Positions 1 through 9,104 are shown, counted from the first letter of the stretch. The stretch is 64,000 bases of DNA from Palleronia rufa (GCF_000743715.1 NZ_JQEY01000002.1:139620-203619); one strand, 5' to 3'. Notes: generated by a model from the letters alone, not told the origin. Numbers and translations: made by a program.

Positions 1-654
1 GATCCGGCCGGAGGAGAGCGAGCGGGCCATGTCGTCGAATCCCTCCGGCTCGACCGTGCGGACGCGGAGCGCCGGGCGCTCGGCCTCCAGCGCCAGGGCG
101 ATCCCGGCGCTGAGCCCACCGCCGCCGCAGCAGACCAGCACATCGCCGGAAACGTCGCCGGGAAGCTGGCGGGCCAGTTCCAGCCCCACGGTGCCCTGGC
201 CCGCGATGACCTCCGGGTCGTCATAGGGGCGGACCAGCGCCAGGCCGCGTTCCCGCGCCAGGGCGGCGCCGATCTCCTCGCGGTTCTCGCCGCGCGCGCG
301 GTCGTAGAGCACGACCTCGGCCCCCAGGGCGCGCGTGTTGGCGATCTTGAGCGCGGGCGCGTCCAGCGGCATGACGATCACCGCCGGCATGTCCAGCCGC
401 TCCGCGGCCATGGCGACGCCCTGGGCGTGGTTGCCAGAGGAATAGGCCAGCACGCCGCGCGTGCCCTTGGGCAGGGCGGTCAGCGCCGACCACGCGCCGC
501 GGAACTTGAAGCTGCCGGCCCTTTGCAGCGGTTCCGCCTTTACGTGGACGCGCCGGCCGGCGAGATCGTCCAGGAACGGCGAGGTCAGGATAGGCGTGAT
601 CCGCGCATGTCCGTTCAGCCGTTCGGCCGCCGCATGGATTTGCTCGACGGTCAC
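1..654 (-). CDS. threonine/serine dehydratase, PLP-dependent (3' part cut off by window edge)
   Basis: Fold type II pyridoxal-phosphate enzyme that would deaminate L-threonine or L-serine to the 2-oxo acid. About 218 N-terminal residues are visible. The Schiff-base lysine is in SFKFRGA (Lys50), the substrate loop is SSGNHAQG (about 72-79), and the glycine-rich phosphate-binding loop CGGGGLSAG lies further on. The chosen start is GTG at 652-654, which overlaps the stop of the upstream hydrolase as GTGA, so the two are translationally coupled. The ATG one base out of phase runs straight into a stop. The C-terminal end, including any regulatory domain, lies outside the window, so anabolic IlvA cannot be told from the shorter catabolic or racemase-like forms; the lack of an N-terminal extension slightly favours the short type. 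Confidence 0.85.
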   Translation of the reverse strand, partial: MTVEQIHAAAERLNGHARITPILTSPFLDDLAGRRVHVKAEPLQRAGSFKFRGAWSALTALPKGTRGVLAYSSGNHAQGVAMAAERLDMPAVIVMPLDAPALKIANTRALGAEVVLYDRARGENREEIGAALARERGLALVRPYDDPEVIAGQGTVGLELARQLPGDVSGDVLVCCGGGGLSAGIALALEAERPALRVRTVEPEGFDDMARSLSSGRI

Positions 655-1469
655 ATCAGCGCCCGCCAGCGCGCGATGGCGTCTAGCGCCCGGGGCTCGT
701 CCAGGAACGGAACATGGCCGCGGTCGGGCACTTCGGCCGCGACCATGTCGGGACGGCGGGCCTGCATCTCGGCGAAGGTGGCGGGCGACAGCAGGTCGGA
801 GTTCGCGCCCCGGATGCAGGCCAGCGGCAGGCCGCCCAGCGCATCGAAGGCCGGCCAGAGATCGGCGGCAGGCTCCGCGCCGCCGGCGCGCACCGTCTCG
901 GCCAGGGCCGGATCGTAGTTGATCACCAGCCCCTCGTCGGTCTCCTCGTAGTGTTTTTCGACCTCCTGCCGCCAGCGGCTTTCGGGGACGTTGGCGAATC
1001 CGGCCATCAGGTTGGCGCGGACGGCAACGGCCTCGGCATGGGTTTTCTGCGCCGGGTTGCGCCCGATATAGCCCATGATCACGTCCAGCCCCTCCGGCGC
1101 GATTTCCGGGCCGATGTCGTTGAGGCAGGCTCCCGCCAGCCGGTCCTTGGCCATCGCGGCCAGGATCATGGCGATCAGCCCGCCCCGGGAGGTGCCGATT
1201 ACCGCAGCACGCCCCAACCCCAGATGATCCAGAAGTTCCACCGCGTCCCGCGCCTCCACCGGAACGGTGTAGCTGGCCGGATCGCCCCAGTCCGACCGTC
1301 CCCGGCCCCGGTAGTCGAGCGCGATCATCCGCGCGTCGTCCAGATGCGGCGCGAGGTAGTCGAAATCGGTCGAGTTGCGGGTGAGACCCGACAGGCACAG
1401 GATCGGCTGGCCCTCGCCCCGGTCCTGATAGTGCAGGCGCAGGCCGTCGGAGGTGGTGAAATCAGGCAC
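651..1469 (-). CDS. alpha/beta hydrolase
   Basis: A 272-residue alpha/beta hydrolase fold protein. The nucleophile elbow is GTSRGG (Ser94), a candidate acid is Asp225 in the loop GANSDL, and the catalytic histidine is His252 in DRGHVPFL. The oxyanion strand follows the pattern of C-C hydrolases and proline iminopeptidase-like proteins (LCLSGLTRNS near residue 25). No signal peptide is visible, so it is probably cytoplasmic. It starts at GTG 1467-1469, inside the last codons of the dehalogenase gene, and ends on the start of the threonine dehydratase, so the three minus-strand genes form one tightly packed operon. Substrate cannot be told from sequence. Confidence is high for the fold and low for the reaction. 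Confidence 0.85.
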   Translation of the reverse strand: MPDFTTSDGLRLHYQDRGEGQPILCLSGLTRNSTDFDYLAPHLDDARMIALDYRGRGRSDWGDPASYTVPVEARDAVELLDHLGLGRAAVIGTSRGGLIAMILAAMAKDRLAGACLNDIGPEIAPEGLDVIMGYIGRNPAQKTHAEAVAVRANLMAGFANVPESRWRQEVEKHYEETDEGLVINYDPALAETVRAGGAEPAADLWPAFDALGGLPLACIRGANSDLLSPATFAEMQARRPDMVAAEVPDRGHVPFLDEPRALDAIARWRALM

Positions 1470-2148
1470 GGGCGATCTCCGGGATGGGGGTCAGGTCGGC
1501 AAGGACGTGGTGCGGGGCTGCGGGAAGGCGGTCCATGGGCTTGCCGGCGCGGTTCACCCATGCGGTGTCGAAGCCGTATCCCGCGGCGGCGCAGACGTCC
1601 CAGCCGTTGGAGGACACGAACAGCACCTCCGACGATGCGATGCCGAAACGCGCGTCCACCATGTCATAGACCTGCGCCGCGGGCTTGAAGACGCCCACCG
1701 TCTCCACCGACAGCACCGCATCCAGCGTGCCTGACAGCCCGGCGGACGCCACGGCGCCGTCGAGCATGGCGGGCGATCCGTTCGACAGGATCGCGGTCTG
1801 CAGGCCGGCGGACTTCAGGGCGGTCAGCGTGGCGGGCGCTTCGGGAAAGGCGGACAGCTGCCAATAGAGCGACAACAGGCGCTGGCGCAGATCCGCATCG
1901 CCGGCAAGATCGTGCGCCTCAAGCGCCCAGTCGAGCCCGTCCTGGGTTACGCCCCAGAAGTCCCGATGCGTGCCCATGATCGCCCGGAGCCAAGAGTATT
2001 CCAGTTGTTTCGCGCGCCAGTCCCGCGACAGGTCCTGCCAGCAGCCCGCCAGCGCATCCCGGCCCGGCTCGTCTGCCGCGGCGCGCGCGGCGGCGTCCAC
2101 GTCGAAAAGCGTGCCGTACGCGTCGAACACACACAGTCTGATGGTCAT
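1462..2148 (-). CDS. haloacid dehalogenase, type II
   Basis: A 228-residue HAD-superfamily protein most like type II (L-2-)haloacid dehalogenases, which hydrolyse 2-haloalkanoic acids. Motif I is FDAYGTLFDV with the nucleophilic aspartate at residue 9. Motif II is the ILSNGSP segment near residue 120, and the cap region between them has the length usual for this class. The start is ATG 2146-2148 behind GGAGGGG; longer upstream reading lacks family similarity. It is first of the operon with the hydrolase and dehydratase and overlaps the hydrolase by 8 bases. Many proteins with this signature have never been tested on halogenated substrates, so a general phosphatase-like role remains possible. 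Confidence 0.85.
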   Translation of the reverse strand: MTIRLCVFDAYGTLFDVDAAARAAADEPGRDALAGCWQDLSRDWRAKQLEYSWLRAIMGTHRDFWGVTQDGLDWALEAHDLAGDADLRQRLLSLYWQLSAFPEAPATLTALKSAGLQTAILSNGSPAMLDGAVASAGLSGTLDAVLSVETVGVFKPAAQVYDMVDARFGIASSEVLFVSSNGWDVCAAAGYGFDTAWVNRAGKPMDRLPAAPHHVLADLTPIPEIARA

Positions 2149-2388
2149 CCGCCCCTCCGCTACCGGGTCTTCGTGACATGGCGAACATGGCTCGGCAAGG
2201 GCCGGGGTTGCGTGCGCTGACGCGGGAACGTCCGTCGCGCGGATCCCGAAACCGGCGCGTTCCCCGGCAAAACGGGTCACGCGGGGTTTACAACCGGGGT
2301 TCTGTTTCCCACGTCGGACCGGAGCCGGGGAGACCGACGCAGATGCCTGCGGTGTCCCCGAAACCACTGCGACCCGAAAGGACATCCC

Positions 2389-2817
2389 ATGAGCCAAGCC
2401 AAGCCAGGCGACACCGTTCGTATGCATTACACCGGCAGCCTAGCCGACGGCACCGAGTTCGACAGCTCCGCAGGGCGCGACCCGCTGGAGTTCCGACTGG
2501 GATCCGGCCAGATCATTCCGGGCCTCGACGCGGGCGTGACCGGCATGGAGGTCGGCGACACCAAGACCGTCGTGATCGAGCCGTCCGACGCCTACGGCGA
2601 CCGCGACCCGGCCCGCGTGCAGGCCGTCCCTCGCGAGCAGATCCCGGACCACATTCCCGTCGAACCCGGCACCCAGTTGCAGATGCAGACCCCGGACGGG
2701 CAGACCATGCCCGTTATGGTGGCCGAAGCCGACCAGAGCCAGGTCACGCTTGACGCGAACCACCCGCTGGCCGGTCAGCAGCTGACGTTCGACGTGGAAC
2801 TGGTCGAGATCGTCTAA
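2389..2817 (+). CDS. FKBP-type peptidyl-prolyl isomerase, SlyD-like
   Basis: A 142-residue cytoplasmic prolyl isomerase and chaperone of the SlyD group. The first FKBP segment (GDTVRMHYTGSLADGTEFD, residues 7-25) is followed by the inserted-flap domain that replaces the FKBP flap (about residues 70-120), and the protein closes with the family tail NHPLAGQQLTFDVELVEI. The histidine-rich metal-binding tail of enterobacterial SlyD is absent, as in most alphaproteobacterial members. ATG 2389 lies 7 bases after AAAGGAC. It stands alone between a divergent dehalogenase operon and the DUF302 gene and is followed by a strong hairpin at 2856-2878. Confidence 0.9.
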   Translation: MSQAKPGDTVRMHYTGSLADGTEFDSSAGRDPLEFRLGSGQIIPGLDAGVTGMEVGDTKTVVIEPSDAYGDRDPARVQAVPREQIPDHIPVEPGTQLQMQTPDGQTMPVMVAEADQSQVTLDANHPLAGQQLTFDVELVEIV

Positions 2818-2855
2818 CCGCGCCGGAGGCCGCAACTCCGGATCGCACAGTGCGG

Positions 2856-2878
2856 GCGGCGCCTTCTCCGGGCGCCGC
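2856..2878 (+). terminator. hairpin after the FKBP gene, possible terminator
   Basis: Perfect 8-bp inverted repeat GCGGCGCC / GGCGCCGC with a 7-base loop, 38 bases after the FKBP stop codon. No T-run follows, so termination would be inefficient or factor-assisted. The rest of 2818-3133 shows no gene. Confidence 0.4.
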
Positions 2879-3133
2879 TCTGCGCGTTTCCGCGACACCC
2901 CATCGCGAACTGCCAGAGGCGGAATTGCCAGAACGCGGTCGGGCACATGTGCCATTCCGGTCACGGGGCTGCGACCAAGCAGGCGATGTGTCAAAAAGGC
3001 GATATGTGAACTGGTTTGCCGATCGCCAGGCGATGCCCGGGTCCGGGCGACGGTCCGTGCCGCCACCTGTCGGGGACTTGACAACGGCGCGGCAAGGCAG
3101 TGTCGTCGCGGCTCTCACGGTAGGGGCCATCGA

Positions 3134-3628
3134 ATGATATTTGCGCGTCACGCGATCCCGGTTCTCGCCCTCGTCCTGTCGCTGTCCATGCCGGCCGACG
3201 CCCAAGAGGTCGCCGACATGGCGCCGCGGGAGGGCTGGGCCGTCGCTCGCGCCCAGGTCGGTGCCGACGCGCTGGCCGAGGCCGTGCGAACTGCTGTCGC
3301 GGAAGAGGGTCTGGCGGTCGTCACCCAGGCCGGACCCACAGGTGCCGCCGCGGCGCGCGGGATAGATATTCCGGAAAACCGGGTCATCGGAGTCTTCAAC
3401 AACGATGTCGCCGTCCGCGTCCTGCGCCTGTCCACCGCCGCGATGATCGAGGCGCCGATGCGGCTCTACATCACCGGAAACGCCGATGGCACGGCCAGCC
3501 TCAGCTACAAGCTGCCCTCCGCCGTTCTGGCCCCCTATCGCGATGAGGGCGGCGCGGCGCTGGCCGACATCGGCCAGGAACTGGACGCGACCTTCGCGCG
3601 GATTGCCGACGCGGCACTGGATCGTTGA
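3134..3628 (+). CDS. exported DUF302 domain protein
   Basis: A 164-residue protein of the DUF302 family, a small alpha/beta domain of unknown function often found in envelope or electron-transfer contexts. Residues 1-23 form a signal peptide (hydrophobic core LALVLSLSM, cleavage after ADA), so it should be periplasmic. The DUF302 core with its pattern of an early glycine-rich turn and the segment NRVIGVFNND lies at about 30-155. ATG 3134 is the only good start. Its TGA overlaps the TTG start of the next gene (TTGA at 3625-3628), which ties it to the thiamine-diphosphate enzyme and CoA transferase. What DUF302 contributes to such a set is not known. Confidence 0.8.
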   Translation: MIFARHAIPVLALVLSLSMPADAQEVADMAPREGWAVARAQVGADALAEAVRTAVAEEGLAVVTQAGPTGAAAARGIDIPENRVIGVFNNDVAVRVLRLSTAAMIEAPMRLYITGNADGTASLSYKLPSAVLAPYRDEGGAALADIGQELDATFARIADAALDR

Positions 3629-5226
3629 GGGCCGCCGATAGCCTGGCCCGCCGTCTGGCAGAGGCGGGATGCCGCCGCGCCTTCGGGATGCCGGGCGGAG
3701 AGGTGCTGACCCTTCTCGACGCGCTGGGTCGGGCGGGCATCGCGTTCCATCTGGTCAAGCACGAGAATTCCGGCGGCTTCATGGCCGAAGGCGGCAGCCA
3801 CATGGACGGCGCGCCGGGCGTGCTGGTGGCGACCCTTGGACCCGGTATCCTCAACGCCGTCAACGTGATCGCCAATGCCTGGCAGGACAGGGTGCCGCTG
3901 ATCGTGCTGTCGGGCGCGGTCGATGCGGACGACGCGCTGCGCTACACCCACCAGGTGCTCGACCATCGCGCGGTGCTGGCCCCCGTCACCAAGGCGACCT
4001 TCACGCTGAGCGCCGCGGAGGCGGACACCATCGCCGACAAGGCATTGGCCATCGCGACGGAGGGTCGGCCCGGGCCGGTCCTGATCGACGTCCCGATCTC
4101 GGTCGCCGATGCGCCGGCCGGGACCGCGCGCCGCCGCCGGGCCCGACCCGCCCCGGTCGCGCCGTGCGGCGCCGCGCTGGATGAGGCGCGCGCGTGGGTC
4201 AGCGCAGCCGAGCGTCCGCTGATCGTGGCCGGGCTGGACGTGCTGACCGACCGCGGCGAAGCGGCCCTGTCGCGCACCGCGCGGCGGCTGGGCTGGCCGG
4301 TGGTCACCAGCTACAAGGCCAAGGGCATCCTGGATGAGCGCGATCCGCTGGCCTTGGGCGGGGCAGGCCTGTCGCCCAGGGCCGACGCGATCCTGGGCGA
4401 TGTGGTGCGCGCCGCCGACACGGTGCTGTGCCTGGGCTACGATCCGATCGAGATGCGGCCGGGCTGGCGCGATCTCTGGGATCCGGCCCGCCAGCGGGTG
4501 ATCGACGTACATGCCGCGCCGAACCATCACTACATGCACCACGCGGGCCTCAGCTTCGTGGCCGATACCGCCGCGTCGCTGGCGGCGCTGACCGATGGCA
4601 TGACGCCGCGTCCGGTCTGGCCGGGCGGAGAGATCGCGTCTGCCCGCGCGGCCCTGGCCGAGACGTTTCCGGGCGACGAGGACTGGGGACCCGCCGCGGT
4701 CATCGCCGAGGCCCGCGCCGCCTTTCCCGACGACGCCATCGCCACCGTGGATTCCGGGGCACACCGCATCCTGCTCAGCCAGATGTGGACCTGCGCGCGG
4801 CCGCGGACGCTTCTGCAATCCACCGGCCTGTGCACCATGGGCTGTGCGGTGCCGCTGGCGGCCGGCGCGAAACTGGCCGATCCCGCGCGGGAGGTCGTGG
4901 CCTTCACCGGCGATGCCGGCCTGCTGATGGTGGCCGGAGAGCTTGCCACCCTGGCGGAAATGGGTCTGGCGCTGACGGTCGTGGTGTTCGTGGACGCGCG
5001 TCTGGCCCTGATCGACCTCAAGCAGCGCCAGCGCCAGTTGCCCCGGACCGGCGTGGGGTTCGGCCGCCACGATTACGCGGGCCTGGCGCGGTCGCTCGGC
5101 GGCACGGGCCACCGGGTCGAGACCCGCGCAGAGCTTCGCGCGGCACTCGCCGAGGCGAGCGCGTCGGACCGGTTCACCCTGATCGCCGCCGAGATAGACG
5201 AGGACGCCTATGACGGACGCCTCTGA
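3625..5226 (+). CDS. thiamine-diphosphate enzyme, acetolactate-synthase-like
   Basis: A 533-residue ThDP enzyme with the three-domain build of acetolactate synthase, benzoylformate decarboxylase and oxalyl-CoA decarboxylase: pyrimidine-binding domain about 1-165, central domain about 185-320, pyrophosphate-binding domain about 350-520. The cofactor-activating glutamate is Glu47 in KHENSGGFMAEG. The metal and diphosphate motif starts GDAGLL rather than the usual GDG, and the asparagine expected about 28 residues later is replaced by aspartate (VVFVDARLAL). It starts at TTG 3625, overlapping the DUF302 stop, and its end overlaps the CoA-transferase start by 17 bases. No small regulatory subunit is nearby, so branched-chain amino acid synthesis is unlikely. 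A decarboxylase or lyase acting on a 2-oxo acid or acyl-CoA is a better guess. Confidence 0.75.
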   Translation: MRAADSLARRLAEAGCRRAFGMPGGEVLTLLDALGRAGIAFHLVKHENSGGFMAEGGSHMDGAPGVLVATLGPGILNAVNVIANAWQDRVPLIVLSGAVDADDALRYTHQVLDHRAVLAPVTKATFTLSAAEADTIADKALAIATEGRPGPVLIDVPISVADAPAGTARRRRARPAPVAPCGAALDEARAWVSAAERPLIVAGLDVLTDRGEAALSRTARRLGWPVVTSYKAKGILDERDPLALGGAGLSPRADAILGDVVRAADTVLCLGYDPIEMRPGWRDLWDPARQRVIDVHAAPNHHYMHHAGLSFVADTAASLAALTDGMTPRPVWPGGEIASARAALAETFPGDEDWGPAAVIAEARAAFPDDAIATVDSGAHRILLSQMWTCARPRTLLQSTGLCTMGCAVPLAAGAKLADPAREVVAFTGDAGLLMVAGELATLAEMGLALTVVVFVDARLALIDLKQRQRQLPRTGVGFGRHDYAGLARSLGGTGHRVETRAELRAALAEASASDRFTLIAAEIDEDAYDGRL

Positions 5227-6433
5227 CGCATCGCCGCCCGGACCGCTCGCCGGGCTGACGGTGCTCGACCTGAGCCGGATTCTCGCCGGGCCGACATCCA
5301 CGCAGATGCTGGGCGACCTCGGCGCGCGGGTGCTCAAGATCGAGAACCCCGCCACCGGCGGCGACGATACCCGCCAGTGGGGCCCGCCCTTCGTCGCCGA
5401 CGCGGATGGGTCGGACACGGACCTTTCGGCCTATTTCGTCTGCGCCAACCGCAACAAGTTCTCCGTCGCGCTGGATATTTCCACGCCCGAAGGCCAGCGT
5501 GCGGTGCGGGCTCTGGCCGCCGGGGCAGACGTGGTCGTGGAGAACTTCAAGCCGGGCGGGCTGAAGCGCTACGGGCTGGACCATGAGACCCTCAGGGCGG
5601 AGTTTCCGCACCTGGTCTTCTGCTCGATCTCCGGGTTCGGGCAGACCGGACCGAATGCGCCGAAGCCGGGCTATGACCTCATGGCGCAGGGCTACGGCGG
5701 GATCATGAGCCTGACCGGACCGGCCGACGGTCCGCCGATGAAGGTCGGCGTGGGGATCGCCGACGTGATGTGCGGAATGTATGCCGCGATCGGTATCCTT
5801 GCCGCCCTGCACCACCGCACGAAGACCGGTGAGGGGCAGCATATCGACCTGTCGCTGGTGGATTGCCAGGTCGCCTGGACGATCAACGAGGGCGTGAGCA
5901 CGCTGGTCACGGGGATGCCGCCCCGGCGGCGCGGCAACGCCCATCCCAACATCGTGCCCTACAACGTCTATGCCGTCGCAGACGGGCATGTGATCGTCGC
6001 GGTGGGCAACGACAGCCAGTTCCGTCGCTTCGCCGCGTGGCTGGGTCAGGATGGCTGGGCCGTCGATCCGCGCTTTGCCACCAATCCCGCGCGACTGGCC
6101 AACAGGGACAGCCTTGAGCCGCTGGTCGCGGGGGCGCTGCGGGACCGGACCGGGGCGGCGGTCATCGCCGGGCTCGAAAGCGTCGGCGTGCCGGTCGGCC
6201 CGGTACAGACGCTGGATCGGGTCCTGGCCTCGGACCAGGTGGCGGCGCGGGACATGGTTGTCCGGATGGAGGCCGCGGGCACCGCCGCGCCCGTGCCGGT
6301 CCTTGGCAATCCGCTGAAATTCTCTGCCACGCCGGTGACCTACCGCCGCGCGCCGCCGCGGTTCGGCGCCGATACCGATGCCGTGCTGTCCGGGATCCCG
6401 CCGGTGGCGGATGGCGATGGGCGGCGCCGCTGA
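5210..6433 (+). CDS. CaiB/BaiF family CoA transferase
   Basis: A 407-residue class III (CaiB/BaiF, Frc type) CoA transferase that moves CoA between carboxylic acids through an aspartyl-CoA intermediate. The catalytic aspartate is Asp185 in VGIADVMCGMYA. The N-terminal Rossmann part (LDLSRILAGP, about 19-28) and the double-loop build typical of intertwined dimers are present. It starts at ATG 5210 inside the end of the thiamine-diphosphate enzyme gene. The pairing recalls oxalate catabolism (frc-oxc), but the thiamine enzyme does not look like oxalyl-CoA decarboxylase. It probably activates or hands on the acid that its partner cleaves. Confidence 0.85.
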   Translation: MTDASDASPPGPLAGLTVLDLSRILAGPTSTQMLGDLGARVLKIENPATGGDDTRQWGPPFVADADGSDTDLSAYFVCANRNKFSVALDISTPEGQRAVRALAAGADVVVENFKPGGLKRYGLDHETLRAEFPHLVFCSISGFGQTGPNAPKPGYDLMAQGYGGIMSLTGPADGPPMKVGVGIADVMCGMYAAIGILAALHHRTKTGEGQHIDLSLVDCQVAWTINEGVSTLVTGMPPRRRGNAHPNIVPYNVYAVADGHVIVAVGNDSQFRRFAAWLGQDGWAVDPRFATNPARLANRDSLEPLVAGALRDRTGAAVIAGLESVGVPVGPVQTLDRVLASDQVAARDMVVRMEAAGTAAPVPVLGNPLKFSATPVTYRRAPPRFGADTDAVLSGIPPVADGDGRRR

Positions 6434-6532
6434 TCGTCACAAGGCCGTGGAATACTGTCATGTTCGGGTGCGAAGCCTAGGCTGCGGGGGGCGGCGCGGG
6501 GTATGTAAAATGACCTAAGGAGGGCGCCGCGC

Positions 6533-7882
6533 ATGAGACAGGATCAATACGGCCAGCCGGTGGATCTGCCCACGGAGCGGGCGTTGGCCGACTGGAACGC
6601 CGTCATGCAGGGGGTCCTGAGCCATTCCGCCGCCGCGCCCGCGCATCTGGCCGCCTGCCTGGAGGCCGCGCCGGACTTTGCGCTGGGGCACGCCACCAAG
6701 GGGCTGTTCCTGGTGCTTCTCGGGCGAAGAGAGCTTTTCGGCGCGGCGGCGGAGAGCCTCGCGGCAGCGCGTGCCGCTTTTGCCCCGGACGCGCGCACCC
6801 GGGCCATGATCGACGCGCTGGCCGCCTGCATCGACGGGTATCCGGTGCAGGCCGTCGCGCATCTGTCGGCCCATGTGGACCGGGCGCCCGGGGACGCGCT
6901 GCTGGTCAAGCTGGAGCACGGTCTGCGTTTCGTCCTGGGCGACGCGCGCGGCATGAACGAGCGGCTCCGGGCCGTGGCGCCCGCCTATGGGGCGGACCAC
7001 CCCGCGGCGGGCTATATCGGCGGCTGCCGGGCCTTCGCGCTGGAGGAGACGGGCGCCTACGGCGACGCCGTCCGCGCCGGGCACGACGCGCTGGATCGGG
7101 CCCCGGACGACGCCTGGGGCCTGCACGCCGTGGCCCATGTCCACGACATGCGGGCGGACGCCGCCGCCGGGATCGAATGGCTCACGCGGCAAGAGGGCGC
7201 CTGGGCCCATTGCAACAATTTTCGCTACCACGTCTGGTGGCACAAGGCGCTGATGCTGCTCGACATCGGCCGCACCGACGAGGCCCTGGCCCTCTATGAC
7301 CATGAGATCCGCGCCGAGCGTACCGACGACTACCGCGACATCGCCAACGCCACGTCGCTGCTGTCGCGACTGGAACTGGAGGGGGTGGCGATCGGCGACC
7401 GCTGGTCGGAACTTGCCGACCTGTCGGAGCGGCGGTTCGAGGACGGATGCCTGATCTTCGCCGACCTGCACTACCTGCTGGCGCTGGTCGGCGACGGGCG
7501 GCGCGACGCGGCGCAGCGGCTGGTGGCGCGTATCGCCCGGGACGGAACGGGCGACACCGACACCGCCCGCCGCATGGCCCGGCCCGGCGTGTCGGCGGCG
7601 CGCGGTCTTGCGGCCTTCGGAGAGGGCCGGTACGACGACGCCTTCCGCGATCTCGCCGCGGCGCAGGACTCGCTTCATCTGGCCGGCGGCAGCCACGCCC
7701 AGCGCGACGTGTTCGAGCGGCTGACCATCGACGCGGGGATCCGCGCGGGCGCGTGGGGTGCCGCAGAGCGGATCCTCGACCGCCGCCAGCGCACCCGCGG
7801 CCGGCACGAGGACGGCTATGCCGCCACCCGCCGCGCGCTGATCGACGCCGGCCGCGGGCATCTCAGGACCCCGGCGGAGTGA
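6533..7882 (+). CDS. tetratricopeptide-repeat protein, TTC38-like
   Basis: A 449-residue helical-repeat protein resembling the TTC38 family found in bacteria and animals. The family hallmark is a run of conserved His/Trp positions: HAVAHVHDM near 200, WLTRQEGAW near 220 and NNFRYHVWWHKALMLLDIG near 232-250. The repeats run the whole length and no membrane segment or signal is seen, so it is probably a cytoplasmic scaffold or an uncharacterised enzyme. ATG 6533 follows a near-perfect TAAGGAGG at 6516-6523. Only one base separates its stop from the opgC start, so the two are very likely cotranscribed. Function is unknown. Confidence 0.75.
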   Translation: MRQDQYGQPVDLPTERALADWNAVMQGVLSHSAAAPAHLAACLEAAPDFALGHATKGLFLVLLGRRELFGAAAESLAAARAAFAPDARTRAMIDALAACIDGYPVQAVAHLSAHVDRAPGDALLVKLEHGLRFVLGDARGMNERLRAVAPAYGADHPAAGYIGGCRAFALEETGAYGDAVRAGHDALDRAPDDAWGLHAVAHVHDMRADAAAGIEWLTRQEGAWAHCNNFRYHVWWHKALMLLDIGRTDEALALYDHEIRAERTDDYRDIANATSLLSRLELEGVAIGDRWSELADLSERRFEDGCLIFADLHYLLALVGDGRRDAAQRLVARIARDGTGDTDTARRMARPGVSAARGLAAFGEGRYDDAFRDLAAAQDSLHLAGGSHAQRDVFERLTIDAGIRAGAWGAAERILDRRQRTRGRHEDGYAATRRALIDAGRGHLRTPAE

Positions 7883-7883
7883 C

Positions 7884-9104
7884 ATGACGCTGACGGCCGA
7901 CGCCTTCCCCGCCCATCGCGCCGACGCCCCCGGCCGCCCGGCCACGGGAGGCGTGCGCCTGCGCGACCCGCGGCTGGATTTCTTCCGCGGCATCGCCATG
8001 TTCATCATCTTCATCGCGCATGTCCCGGGCAACCGCTTTACCGGCTGGATCCCTGCGCGCTTCGGGTTCTCCGACGCGACCGAGATTTTCGTGTTCGCCT
8101 CCGGAATGGCCTCGGCGATCGCCTTCGGCACGGTGTTCGACCGGGCCGGCTGGAGGCTGGGAACCGTGCGCGTGGGCTTTCGGGTCTGGCAGGTGTACTG
8201 GGCCCATATTGGCCTGTTCCTGGCCTGTGCCACGTTCCTTACCGCGCTCGACCAGACCGGTGCGTTCGACAAGGTGTATATCGGCACGCTGAACCTGTGG
8301 AAGTTCTTCCGCGACGATCCGGGTCCGCTGTTGGTCGGTCTGATGACGCTGACCTACGTGCCGAACTATTTCGACATCCTGCCCATGTATCTGGTGATCT
8401 TGGCGATGATCCCCGTGATCATGGGGCTGGCGCGGATCCATCCGGGCATGGCGGGCATCGCTGTGATCTGCGTCTGGGCGCTGGCGCAGGGTCGGGCGTG
8501 GTCCTGGGGCGGGATCAACCTGCCGGCAGAGCCGTGGTCCGACCGGAGGTGGTTCTTCAACCCGTTCGGCTGGCAGCTCGCGTTCTTCACCGGTTTCGCC
8601 TTCATGCGCGGTTGGCTGCCGGCGCCCCCTGTGCGCGCGTGGCTGGTGCTGCTCGCGGCGCTGATCGTCGTCGCGAACCTGCCCCTGTCGGACGTGGGCA
8701 TCCGCGAGTTCGGCCAGTCCTGGGCACGCACGTGGCGCGCGGACAACGGCCTGCTGGTCTCAAAGAGCGATTTCGGCATCCTGCGCTACGTGCATTTCCT
8801 GGCGCTGGCGTATCTTGCATGGGTCGCCGCGGGTCCGGGGGGGCGGGCGCTGAGTTCCGCCGGCATGCCGCGCGTCTGGCGGCGGGTCGTGGCGATCGTC
8901 AGCAAGGTGGGGCAGCAATCGCTGGCGGTCTTCCTGTTCTCGATGTTCTGGGCGCGGGTGACGGGCCTGGGACTCGACATCGCGGGACGCAGTGCGCCGA
9001 CGACGGTCATGGCCAACGCTCTGGGCTTCGTGCTGATCGTTGCGGTCGCCTATGTCGTCGCCTGGATCAAGGGTCAGCCCTGGCGGCGGCCGCGCGCCGG
9101 CTAG
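7884..9104 (+). CDS. OpgC-type membrane acyltransferase
   Basis: A 406-residue integral membrane protein of the OpgC (MdoC) family, inner-membrane acyltransferases that add succinyl groups to periplasmic glucans. Near the N-terminus the family motif RLDFFRGIAMFIIFIAH (about 31-47) leads into the first of about ten transmembrane helices, and the segment YVPNYFDILPMYLV (about 157-170) is also characteristic. ATG 7884 starts one base after the TPR gene. The stop codon TAG (9102-9104) falls exactly on the insertion point of the IS element. Removing the IS and one TA copy gives the same TAG, so the protein is not shortened. No opgGH genes are nearby. Confidence 0.85.
   Translation: MTLTADAFPAHRADAPGRPATGGVRLRDPRLDFFRGIAMFIIFIAHVPGNRFTGWIPARFGFSDATEIFVFASGMASAIAFGTVFDRAGWRLGTVRVGFRVWQVYWAHIGLFLACATFLTALDQTGAFDKVYIGTLNLWKFFRDDPGPLLVGLMTLTYVPNYFDILPMYLVILAMIPVIMGLARIHPGMAGIAVICVWALAQGRAWSWGGINLPAEPWSDRRWFFNPFGWQLAFFTGFAFMRGWLPAPPVRAWLVLLAALIVVANLPLSDVGIREFGQSWARTWRADNGLLVSKSDFGILRYVHFLALAYLAWVAAGPGGRALSSAGMPRVWRRVVAIVSKVGQQSLAVFLFSMFWARVTGLGLDIAGRSAPTTVMANALGFVLIVAVAYVVAWIKGQPWRRPRAG

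Noticed and set aside
3625-5226. Acetolactate synthase large subunit (ilvB/ilvI)
   Set aside because: No small subunit, altered ThDP motif, and a neighbouring CoA transferase; only a general family call is safe.
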